Shown: positions 1-6,481 of the stretch, piece after piece
Numbering within the stretch: the first letter of the stretch is position 1
Layout: every line of letters begins with the position of its first letter
From: Betaproteobacteria bacterium UBA2293
Lineage (GTDB): Bacteria > Pseudomonadota > Gammaproteobacteria > Burkholderiales > Rhodocyclaceae
Assembly (NCBI GenBank): GCA_002345845.1
Contig: DDWF01000186.1
Span: 1-6,481, forward strand
Reading direction: 5' to 3'
DNA length: 6,481 bases
Notes under the pieces: generated by a model
The model's database searches: none
Seen by the model: the letters and a program-made list of their open reading frames with translations, nothing else
Told to the model about the DNA's origin: nothing
Made by a program: the position numbers and the translations under genes

Positions 1-209
1 AGATCTGCAAGGTCTCCGCCGTCGGCGTCGGCATGCGTTCGCACCCGGGCGTCGCCTCGAAGATGTTCAAGGCGCTGGCCGATGAAGGCATCAATATCCA
101 GATGATCTCGACTTCCGAGATCAAGATTTCCGTCGTCCTCGACGAAAAATACCTGGAATTGGCCGTCCGCGTGCTGCATCGCGCCTTCGGACTCGATCAG
201 GCCGTTTGA
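1..209 (+). CDS. lysC: Aspartate kinase, C-terminal fragment (5' end outside window)
   Basis: This is the last 68 codons of a gene that enters from the left; the reading frame is set by codons starting at position 3 and it ends in TGA at 207-209. Aspartate kinase phosphorylates L-aspartate in the first step of lysine, threonine and methionine synthesis in the cytoplasm. The visible part is the second half of the C-terminal regulatory ACT domain. The segments [16 protein letters not shown] and [16 protein letters not shown] are the typical ACT signature of LysC, where the feedback effector (lysine and/or threonine) binds, and the tail [17 protein letters not shown] is the usual family ending. 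No hairpin terminator follows the stop. Instead a tRNA promoter begins inside the stop codon, so lysC transcripts probably run on to the terminator at 367-390. The catalytic domain is not visible, but the identification is secure from the conserved tail. Confidence 0.93.
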   Translation, partial: ICKVSAVGVGMRSHPGVASKMFKALADEGINIQMISTSEIKISVVLDEKYLELAVRVLHRAFGLDQAV

Positions 210-234
210 CCTGCGGGCGCGGACCCTATATCAT
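206..234 (+). promoter_or_regulatory. Predicted sigma-70-type promoter of the tRNA-Ser gene
   Basis: TTGACC at 206-211 (5 of 6 to the -35 consensus) lies 17 bp before TATCAT at 229-234 (5 of 6 to the -10 consensus). The expected transcription start is about 241, giving a tRNA leader of roughly 18 nt before the mature 5' end at 259. The -35 box overlaps the lysC stop codon at 207-209. The stretch after the -10 box is CCGCGCC (235-241), a GC-rich discriminator of the kind found at stable-RNA promoters under stringent (ppGpp/DksA) control. The motif match is direct; the stringent response is inferred. Confidence 0.7.
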
Positions 235-258
235 CCGCGCCTCGTTGCAAGACGGTTA

Positions 259-351
259 GGACACGTGGCCGAGTGGTCGAAGGCACACCCCTGCTAAGGG
301 TGCATCCGGGCAAAACCTGGATCCAGGGTTCGAATCCCTGCGTGTCCGCCA
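259..351 (+). tRNA. serX: tRNA-Ser(GCU)
   Basis: A complete class II tRNA. The acceptor arm GGACACG (259-265) pairs perfectly with CGTGTCC (341-347); base 348 is the G discriminator typical of tRNA-Ser, and CCA is encoded at 349-351. The anticodon stem CACCC (286-290) pairs with GGGTG (298-302) around the seven-base loop CTGCTAA, so the anticodon is GCT (293-295), reading the serine codons AGC and AGU. The T arm is CAGGG-TTCGAAT-CCCTG (324-340). Between anticodon and T arms lies a long variable arm (about 303-323), as expected for serine tRNAs. The gene has its own promoter upstream and a terminator 15 bp downstream, so it is a single-gene unit between lysC and the nqr operon. The symbol serX is the E. 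coli-style guess for this isoacceptor; the identity as tRNA-Ser(GCU) is firm. Confidence 0.96.
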
Positions 352-366
352 AGCAACTATGCAAAC

Positions 367-390
367 AAGCGCCTTTCGGGGCGCTTTTTT
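367..390 (+). terminator. Intrinsic (rho-independent) terminator after tRNA-Ser
   Basis: AAGCGCC (367-373) pairs perfectly with GGCGCTT (380-386) across a six-base loop TTTCGG, and the stem runs into six T residues at 385-390. This is a textbook intrinsic terminator 15 bp after the tRNA CCA end. It should end both the tRNA transcript and any read-through from lysC, and so separates them from the nqr operon. Confidence 0.9.
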
Positions 391-412
391 GTTGCCTTCA
401 GGTTTTTGCCGA

Positions 413-440
413 TTGCTGTAACCAATGAATTTGGTATATC
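413..440 (+). promoter_or_regulatory. Candidate distal nqr promoter
   Basis: TTGCTG at 413-418 (4 of 6 to the -35 consensus) is followed after 16 bp by TATATC at 435-440 (4 of 6 to the -10 consensus). Transcription would start near 447 and give a leader of about 170 nt. It lies just after the tRNA terminator, where the nqr promoter must be if the operon is independently transcribed. The match is moderate, so this is a candidate only. Confidence 0.35.
421..435. promoter_or_regulatory. Inverted repeat ACCAA-N5-TTGGT, possible operator
   Basis: ACCAA (421-425) and TTGGT (431-435) are perfect inverted half-sites separated by five bases. The element lies between the -35 and -10 boxes of the distal promoter candidate and touches its -10 box, a position from which a bound regulator would block RNA polymerase. 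The short arms mean it could be chance; no particular regulator is assigned. Confidence 0.3.
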
Positions 441-485
441 AGTGGCGAATAATATTTCCCTGGAGGGTACCGGCAAGGGCTTTCG

Positions 486-491
486 TATTAT
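486..491 (+). promoter_or_regulatory. Candidate proximal nqr -10 box (TATTAT)
   Basis: TATTAT at 486-491 matches the -10 consensus at 5 of 6 positions and sits in the AT-rich part of the leader. No acceptable -35 box lies 16-18 bp upstream (the region reads GGAGGGTA) and there is no extended -10 TGn. If used, this promoter would probably need an activator. The expected start is about 498, giving a leader of about 120 nt. Confidence 0.35.
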
Positions 492-508
492 AGAATCGCT
501 GGGTTTTG

Positions 509-524
509 GGCTGAAAATTCAGCC
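509..524. promoter_or_regulatory. Perfect palindrome GGCTGAA-AA-TTCAGCC
   Basis: Two perfect 7-bp arms (509-515 and 518-524) flank an AA centre. The two-base spacing is too small for an RNA hairpin using the full stem, but the 16-bp dyad suits a homodimeric DNA-binding protein. It is 17 bp after the proximal -10 candidate, i.e. just past the expected transcription start, where a repressor site would act as a roadblock. There is no T tract, so it is not an intrinsic terminator. The regulator is unknown. Confidence 0.45.
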
Positions 525-596
525 TGAGTTCGGGTTCGGTTTTCCCGTCGGGATCGTTGCGGTTAGTGCGGTTCGGCGTGTGGCCGGGTGACATTA

Positions 597-1958
<1,362 letters not shown>

Positions 1959-1960
1959 GC

Positions 1961-3175
1961 ATGGGTCTGCGCTCCTGGCTCGACAGCATCGAGCATCATT
2001 TTGACAAGGGCGGCAAGTACGAGAAGTGGTACGCCCTCTACGAGGCCATTGATACCGGCCTGTTCAAACCCAACAGTGTGACCAAGACGACGGCCCACGT
2101 GCGCGACGGTATCGACCTCAAGCGCATGATGATCACCGTCTGGTTGTGCACCTTCCCGGTGATGTTCGCCGGGATGTGGAACGTCGGCTTCCAGGCCAAT
2201 ACGGTGTTCGCCGCCAATCCCGATCTGCTGGCTGCCCAGGACAACTGGCGCCTGGCCCTGATCGCGCTGTTTGCCGGCTTCAATCCGGGCAGTGTCTGGG
2301 ACAACCTGATTCATGGTGCGGCCTACTTCCTGCCCATTTATCTGGTGACCTTCGTCGTTGGTGGTTTCTGGGAAGTTCTGTTCGCCTCGATCCGCAAGCA
2401 TGAGGTTAACGAAGGCTTCTTCGTGACTTCCGTGCTCTTCGCCTTGACCCTGCCGCCGTCCATTCCCCTGTGGCAGGTGGCCCTGGGCATCAGCTTCGGT
2501 GTCGTCATCGGCAAGGAAGTGTTCGGCGGGACTGGCAAGAACTTCCTCAACCCGGCGTTGACTGGCCGTGCCTTCCTGTTCTTCGCCTATCCGGCGCAGA
2601 TCTCTGGCGATGCCGTGTGGACCGCCGTCGATGGTTTCACCAGCGCGACGCCGCTGGGTCTGGCGGCGGCCGGTGGCCTCGAGTTCATTACGGCCGGTGG
2701 CATTACCTGGTGGGATGCCTTCCTCGGCAACATCCAGGGCTCGATCGGTGAAACCAGCACGCTGGCCATCTTCATTGGCGGTGCCGTGCTGTTGCTGATG
2801 AAGATCGCCTCGTGGCGCATCGTCACCGGCGTCATGCTCGGCATGATTGCGATGAGCATGGTGTTCAACGGCATCGGCTCGACGACCAATCAGATGTTCG
2901 CCATGCCCTGGTACTGGCACCTGGTTGTCGGCGGTTTCGCCTTCGGCATGATCTTCATGGCCACCGACCCGGTGTCGGCCTCGATGACCAATACCGGCAA
3001 GTGGATTTTCGGGGCGCTGATCGGCGTCATGGTGGTGCTGATCCGCGTCGTCAATCCGGCATTCCCCGAGGGCATGATGCTGGCGATCCTGTTCGCCAAC
3101 CTCTGTGCCCCCTTGATCGACCACTTCGTGGTTGCAGCCAACATCAAGCGGAGGGCAGCACGCCATGTCCAATAA
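1961..3175 (+). CDS. nqrB: Na+-translocating NADH:quinone reductase subunit B
   Basis: NqrB is the large membrane subunit, carrying covalent FMN, riboflavin, part of the quinone/HQNO site and the main Na+ path. It has 404 residues with about ten membrane helices. The flavinylation motif DGFTSAT ends at Thr230, equivalent to Thr236 of Vibrio cholerae, where ApbE attaches FMN by a phosphoester bond. GGFWE (134-138) contains Gly134-Gly135, matching the V. cholerae Gly140/Gly141 pair linked to HQNO and korormicin binding. Glu138, Asp336 (in MATDPVSAS) and Asp387 (in LIDHF) match acidic residues implicated in Na+ transport (V. cholerae Glu144, Asp346, Asp397, numbering recalled). [15 protein letters not shown] (185-199) is another family motif. 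The ATG at 1961 is preceded by AAGGAGGG (1947-1954) with 6 bp spacing; an in-frame TTG at 1955 would add two residues but lacks this spacing, so I reject it. The end overlaps nqrC by 11 bp. Confidence 0.97.
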   Translation: MGLRSWLDSIEHHFDKGGKYEKWYALYEAIDTGLFKPNSVTKTTAHVRDGIDLKRMMITVWLCTFPVMFAGMWNVGFQANTVFAANPDLLAAQDNWRLALIALFAGFNPGSVWDNLIHGAAYFLPIYLVTFVVGGFWEVLFASIRKHEVNEGFFVTSVLFALTLPPSIPLWQVALGISFGVVIGKEVFGGTGKNFLNPALTGRAFLFFAYPAQISGDAVWTAVDGFTSATPLGLAAAGGLEFITAGGITWWDAFLGNIQGSIGETSTLAIFIGGAVLLLMKIASWRIVTGVMLGMIAMSMVFNGIGSTTNQMFAMPWYWHLVVGGFAFGMIFMATDPVSASMTNTGKWIFGALIGVMVVLIRVVNPAFPEGMMLAILFANLCAPLIDHFVVAANIKRRAARHVQ

Positions 3176-3947
3176 AGAATCGACCGGTCGCACGCTGTTC
3201 GTGGCGCTGGCCGTCAGCCTGGTCGCCTCGGTCTTCGTCGCCGGTTCCGCCATTGCGCTGAAGCCGGTGCAGATCGAGAACCGTCTGCTCGACAAGCAAC
3301 GCAGCATCCTGGCTATCGCCGGCCTGGGTGGTGATGACCTTTCGTCGGCGCAGGTCAAGGATCTGTTCAACAGCCGCATCAAGGCTCGCGTCATTGACCT
3401 GAACAGCGGCGAGTACAAGGACGACCTGAATCCGGTGACCTTCGATCCGCTGAAAGCAGCCAAGGATCCGAAGACCTCCGCTGCCCTCAAGGGCAGTGAG
3501 GATCTGGCCCTGATCAAGCGCCGCGAGCAATTCACCACGGTCTATATGGTGGAAAAGGACGGTCAGCTCGAATCGCTGATCCTGCCGATTCGCGGTTACG
3601 GCCTGTGGTCCACGCTGCATGGCTTCCTGGCGATCAAGCCGGACCTGAACACGGTCGTCGGTCTCGGCTTCTATCAGCATGCCGAAACCCCGGGCCTTGG
3701 CGGCGAAGTCGACAATCCCAAGTGGCGTGGCATGTGGCCGGGCAAGACGCTGTTCAACGAGGCCGGCAAGCCGATCGTCAAGATCGTCAAGGGCGGCGTC
3801 GATCCGTCCAGTCCGGATGCGGGTCACCAGGTCGATGCGCTGGCCGGTGCCACGCTGACCAGTAACGGTGTTGACCGTCTGTTGCAATTCTGGCTCGGCG
3901 AGCAGGGCTTCGGTCCCTACCTCGCCAAGCTGCGCCAGGGAGCTTGA
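3165..3947 (+). CDS. nqrC: Na+-translocating NADH:quinone reductase subunit C
   Basis: NqrC carries the second covalently bound FMN and relays electrons between the NqrD/NqrE iron-sulfur centre and NqrB. It has 260 residues: a single N-terminal membrane anchor (about 10-32), then a globular domain outside the cytoplasmic face. Family motifs are [16 protein letters not shown] (141-156) and [10 protein letters not shown] (172-181), shared in outline with RnfG. The flavinylation site is [13 protein letters not shown], with Thr230 as the expected FMN attachment point (V. cholerae Thr225). The position two before the Ala-Thr pair, usually Ser or Thr in ApbE substrates, is Ala227 here. I chose ATG 3165: it has GGAGGG at 3150-3155 with 9 bp spacing, and [12 protein letters not shown] suits a short cytoplasmic lead before the helix. 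An upstream in-frame start at 3132 would lie deep within nqrB and carry extra unrelated residues. The 11-bp overlap with nqrB suggests translational coupling. Confidence 0.96.
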   Translation: MSNKESTGRTLFVALAVSLVASVFVAGSAIALKPVQIENRLLDKQRSILAIAGLGGDDLSSAQVKDLFNSRIKARVIDLNSGEYKDDLNPVTFDPLKAAKDPKTSAALKGSEDLALIKRREQFTTVYMVEKDGQLESLILPIRGYGLWSTLHGFLAIKPDLNTVVGLGFYQHAETPGLGGEVDNPKWRGMWPGKTLFNEAGKPIVKIVKGGVDPSSPDAGHQVDALAGATLTSNGVDRLLQFWLGEQGFGPYLAKLRQGA

Positions 3948-3949
3948 TC

Positions 3950-4618
3950 ATGTCCAAGCACACAGCCAAGGAAGTACTGCTTAACCCCATTTTCGCCAAC
4001 AACCCGATCGGTTTGCAGATTCTCGGCATCTGTTCGGCGTTGGCGGTGACCTCAAATCTCAACACCGCCATCGTCATGTCGATCGCGCTGACGCTGGTGA
4101 CCGGCTTCTCCAACCTGTTCATCGCCATGATCCGCACGCAGATTCCGGCGTCGATCCGGATGATCGTGCAGATGGTGATCATCGCCTCGCTGGTCATCGT
4201 CGTCGACCAGATCCTCAAGGCCTACGCCTTCAGCCTGGCCAAGCAATTATCGGTGTTCGTCGGCCTGATCATCACCAACTGTATCGTCATGGGCCGCGCC
4301 GAAGCCTTCGCCATGCAGAATCCGCCATGGATTTCCTTCCTTGACGGCATCGGCAACGGTCTCGGCTACAGCGTCATGCTGATCACGCTCGGTGTTGTCC
4401 GCGAGCTGTTCGGTGCTGGCAAGCTGTTCGGCGTCGAGATCCTGCATCTGGTCAAGGATGGTGGCTGGTACGTCCCCAACGGCATGTTGCTGCTGCCGCC
4501 GTCAGCCTTCTTCCTGATCGGCCTGATCATCTGGGGGCTGCGCACCTGGCGTGTCGAGCAAAAGGAAAAGCCGGCTTTCCGCATGGCCCATCAGGTCATC
4601 GAGAAGGAGGCCTACTGA
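3950..4618 (+). CDS. nqrD: Na+-translocating NADH:quinone reductase subunit D
   Basis: NqrD is a six-helix membrane subunit, homologous and pseudo-symmetric to NqrE. Together they hold an intramembrane iron-sulfur centre that takes electrons across the membrane. The protein has 222 residues. Cys28 (in [11 protein letters not shown]) and Cys111 (in [15 protein letters not shown]) match the two cluster-binding cysteines of V. cholerae NqrD (29 and 112). Asp86 ([11 protein letters not shown]) and Asp132 ([11 protein letters not shown]) are conserved acidic residues linked to Na+ transport. The start ATG 3950 has AGGGAG at 3937-3942, 7 bp upstream; an in-frame TTG at 3944, overlapping the nqrC stop, is rejected because it lies on top of this site. 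It starts 2 bp after nqrC. The C terminus after the last helix (about residues 200-222) is hydrophilic and charged. The gene's final codons contain the strong nqrE ribosome-binding site. Confidence 0.97.
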   Translation: MSKHTAKEVLLNPIFANNPIGLQILGICSALAVTSNLNTAIVMSIALTLVTGFSNLFIAMIRTQIPASIRMIVQMVIIASLVIVVDQILKAYAFSLAKQLSVFVGLIITNCIVMGRAEAFAMQNPPWISFLDGIGNGLGYSVMLITLGVVRELFGAGKLFGVEILHLVKDGGWYVPNGMLLLPPSAFFLIGLIIWGLRTWRVEQKEKPAFRMAHQVIEKEAY

Positions 4619-4619
4619 T

Positions 4620-5228
4620 ATGGAACATTTCATCAGCCTGTTCGTTCGGGCCGTGTTCATCGAGAACATGGCGCTCGCCTTCTTCCTCGGCATGTGTACC
4701 TTCATCGCCATCTCGAAGAAGGTCGAAACCGCCATTGGCCTCGGTGTTGCCGTGGTCGTCGTGCAGACCATCACCATTCCGGCCAACTACCTGATCTATG
4801 CCTACCTGCTGCGTGACGGGGCGCTGGCCTGGGCAGGTCTGCCGGATGTGGACCTGTCCTTCCTCGGTCTGCTCTCCTACATCGGGGTCATTGCCGCCAT
4901 CGTGCAGATCCTGGAAATGCTCCTCGACAAGTACGTGCCCAGCCTCTACAACGCGCTCGGCGTCTTCCTGCCGCTGATCACGGTCAACTGCGCAATCATG
5001 GCCGGTTCGCTGTTCATGGTCGAGCGTGACTACAACTTCGGCGAAAGCGTCGTCTATGGTCTTGGCTCCGGGTTCTCCTGGGCGCTGGCCATCGCGCTGC
5101 TCGCCGGTATCCGCGAGAAGCTGAAGTACAGCGATGTGCCCGAAGGCCTGCAAGGCCTGGGCATCACCTTCATCACCATCGGGTTGATGTCGCTGGGCTT
5201 CATGTCCTTCTCCGGCGTTCAACTGTAA
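4620..5228 (+). CDS. nqrE: Na+-translocating NADH:quinone reductase subunit E
   Basis: NqrE is the partner of NqrD in the membrane, with inverted topology and about six helices. It has 202 residues. Cys26 ([16 protein letters not shown]) and Cys124 ([14 protein letters not shown]) match V. cholerae Cys26 and Cys120, completing the four-cysteine iron-sulfur site with NqrD. Glu99 ([11 protein letters not shown]) matches V. cholerae Glu95, an acidic residue implicated in Na+ uptake. The offset rises from 0 to 4 between these sites, so there is a four-residue insertion relative to Vibrio in the loop at about 62-82. The ATG at 4620 is one base after the nqrD stop and follows AAGGAGG (4604-4610) with 9 bp spacing. 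Longer in-frame starts such as GTG 4551 lie within nqrD, lack the family N terminus [13 protein letters not shown], and are rejected. The TAA stop overlaps the nqrF Shine-Dalgarno site. Confidence 0.97.
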   Translation: MEHFISLFVRAVFIENMALAFFLGMCTFIAISKKVETAIGLGVAVVVVQTITIPANYLIYAYLLRDGALAWAGLPDVDLSFLGLLSYIGVIAAIVQILEMLLDKYVPSLYNALGVFLPLITVNCAIMAGSLFMVERDYNFGESVVYGLGSGFSWALAIALLAGIREKLKYSDVPEGLQGLGITFITIGLMSLGFMSFSGVQL

Positions 5229-5240
5229 GGAGGGGCAGGC

Positions 5241-6467
5241 ATGAACATTCAGGAAATCCTGCTCGCCATCGGCATGTTCACCGTCATCGTTCTGGCGCTG
5301 GCGATGTTCATCATCGCCGCCCGCGCCAAGCTGGTGTCGAGCGGTGACGTGACGATCGAAATCAACCACGAGCGCACCATCACCGTGCCCGCCGGCGGCA
5401 AGCTGCTGCAGACGCTGGCCAACAACAACATCTTCCTCTCCTCGGCCTGCGGTGGCGGCGGTACCTGCGCCCAGTGCAAGTGTCAGGTGCATGAGGGCGG
5501 CGGCGAAATGCTGCCGACCGAGGAGTCGCACTTCACCAAGCGCGATGCCAAGGCCGGCTGGCGGCTGTCCTGCCAGACCCCGGTCAAGCAGAACATGAAG
5601 ATCGAAGTGCCGGAAGAGGTATTCGGCGTCAAGAAGTGGGAATGTACTGTCGAATCCAACCCGAACGTCGCCACCTTCATCAAGGAACTGACCCTGCGCC
5701 TGCCGGAAGGCGAGAGCGTCGACTTCCGCGCCGGCGGCTATGTCCAGCTCGAATGCCCGCCGCATGTGGCCAAATATGCGGATTTCGACATTCAGGAGGA
5801 ATACCGCGGCGACTGGGACAAGTTCAACATGTGGCGCTTTGTCTCCAAGGTCGATGAGCCGGTCATCCGCGCCTACTCGATGGCCAACTACCCGGATGAA
5901 AAGGGCGTCGTCAAGTTCAACATCCGCGTCGCTTCGCCACCGCCCAATCGTGACGATATTCCGCCGGGCAAGATGTCCTCTTTCGTCTTCAATCTGAAAC
6001 CGGGCGACAAGGTTACGGTCTACGGTCCGTTCGGCGAGTTTTTCGCCCGCGACACGGAGAACGAAATGGTATTCGTCGGTGGCGGTGCCGGTATGGCGCC
6101 GATGCGTTCGCACATCTTCGACCTGCTCAAGCGTCTGAAGTCGCAACGCAAGATCACTTTCTGGTACGGCGCCCGCTCGATGCGCGAGGCCTTCTATGTC
6201 GAGGAATTCGACAAGCTGGCCGCCGAGAACCCGAACTTCAAGTGGCATCTGGCGTTGTCCGATCCCTTGCCGGAAGACAACTGGACCGGCTACAAGGGCT
6301 TCATCCACAACGTGCTGTACGACAACTATCTGAAGGACCACCCGGCGCCCGAGGATTGCGAGTTTTATATGTGCGGCCCCCCGATGATGAACTCGGCGGT
6401 GATCAAGATGTTGCTGGATCTGGGTGTCGAGCGCGAGAACATCATGCTCGACGATTTCGGCGGTTAA
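5241..6467 (+). CDS. nqrF: Na+-translocating NADH:quinone reductase subunit F (NADH dehydrogenase subunit)
   Basis: NqrF is the electron entry subunit: it oxidises cytoplasmic NADH at FAD and passes electrons to a [2Fe-2S] centre. It has 408 residues, the same length as V. cholerae NqrF, and reads as complete. The order is one N-terminal membrane helix (about 5-27), a ferredoxin-like domain (about 34-128) with Cys70, Cys76, Cys79 and Cys111 ([10 protein letters not shown] plus LSCQTP), an FAD-binding domain (about 130-265) with RAYSMANYP at 210-218, and an NADH-binding domain with [12 protein letters not shown] at 280-291 and YMCGPPMM at 376-383. The C terminus ends DDFGG, with Phe406 expected to stack on the flavin or nicotinamide. 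The ATG follows AAGGAGGGG (5227-5235), which starts within the nqrE stop. It is the last nqr subunit gene; no terminator follows in the remaining 14 bases, so transcription likely continues. Confidence 0.98.
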   Translation: MNIQEILLAIGMFTVIVLALAMFIIAARAKLVSSGDVTIEINHERTITVPAGGKLLQTLANNNIFLSSACGGGGTCAQCKCQVHEGGGEMLPTEESHFTKRDAKAGWRLSCQTPVKQNMKIEVPEEVFGVKKWECTVESNPNVATFIKELTLRLPEGESVDFRAGGYVQLECPPHVAKYADFDIQEEYRGDWDKFNMWRFVSKVDEPVIRAYSMANYPDEKGVVKFNIRVASPPPNRDDIPPGKMSSFVFNLKPGDKVTVYGPFGEFFARDTENEMVFVGGGAGMAPMRSHIFDLLKRLKSQRKITFWYGARSMREAFYVEEFDKLAAENPNFKWHLALSDPLPEDNWTGYKGFIHNVLYDNYLKDHPAPEDCEFYMCGPPMMNSAVIKMLLDLGVERENIMLDDFGG

Positions 6468-6474
6468 GCGGATT

Positions 6475-6480
6475 AGGAGG
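6475..6480 (+). promoter_or_regulatory. Shine-Dalgarno site of a gene starting beyond the window
   Basis: AGGAGG, a full match to the anti-Shine-Dalgarno complement, lies 8 bp after the nqrF stop at the very edge of the window. By analogy with every other junction in this operon, a start codon is expected within about 5-10 bases outside. In many NQR loci the next gene is apbE (flavin transferase for NqrB and NqrC), sometimes followed by nqrM; that identity is inferred from known gene order and is not visible here. Confidence 0.65.
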
Positions 6481-6481
6481 C

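Noticed and set aside
259..390. tRNA-Ser 3' end as an attachment site for an integrated element
   Set aside because: No integrase, no repeat of the tRNA 3' end elsewhere in the window, and the downstream DNA is a housekeeping respiratory operon of matching composition.
501..552. Four GGG runs in the leader as a possible G-quadruplex
   Set aside because: Loops are long and uneven (4, 21 and 15 bases) and include the palindrome, so a stable quadruplex is unlikely.
406..591. Possible small protein (61 codons) in the nqr leader
   Set aside because: It requires a TTG start with no Shine-Dalgarno site, runs through the promoter candidates and palindromes, and has a low-complexity composition with no recognisable fold.
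4596..6341. Long open frame on the minus strand (581 codons) opposite nqrE/nqrF
   Set aside because: Same reasoning: antisense to well-conserved genes, biased composition, no Shine-Dalgarno site of note, and explained by codon bias of the true genes.

Overview
The window carries a complete, intact nqrA-nqrB-nqrC-nqrD-nqrE-nqrF operon for the Na+-translocating NADH:quinone oxidoreductase (Na+-NQR). It is preceded by the 3' end of lysC (aspartate kinase) and a tRNA-Ser(GCU) gene, all on the + strand. The high-GC, strongly codon-biased coding DNA, the lysC-tRNA-Ser pair and the protein sequences point to a betaproteobacterium. My best guess is the Rhodocyclales (Dechloromonas/Azonexus-like), which is an inference from memory and not a database match.

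Layout. Positions 1-209 are the last 68 codons of lysC. A good sigma-70-type promoter (206-234) overlaps the lysC stop codon and drives the tRNA-Ser gene (259-351, CCA encoded), which ends at a strong intrinsic terminator (367-390). Positions 391-617 form an AT-richer, non-coding nqr leader. It holds candidate promoter elements, two inverted repeats (421-435 and 509-524), and a hairpin (597-622) that would fold the nqrA start codon into its stem. The six nqr genes (618-6467) are tightly packed, with gaps of 1-12 bp or a short overlap. Genes B-F each have a recognisable Shine-Dalgarno sequence, while nqrA has almost none. The window ends on a fresh AGGAGG (6475-6480), so another gene starts just outside; apbE is the usual neighbour.

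How the genes work together. NqrF oxidises NADH at FAD and passes electrons through its [2Fe-2S] centre to the iron-sulfur site shared by NqrD and NqrE, then to the covalent FMNs on NqrC and NqrB, then to riboflavin and ubiquinone, while Na+ is pumped across the membrane. The cofactor-binding residues I could check are present: four NqrF cysteines, the two-plus-two cysteines of NqrD/NqrE, and the flavinylated threonines of NqrB and NqrC. The pump should therefore be functional.

I found no mobile element, CRISPR array or unknown protein system. Na+-NQR is well described, so the points of interest lie in the regulation of the leader and in a few residue-level details.
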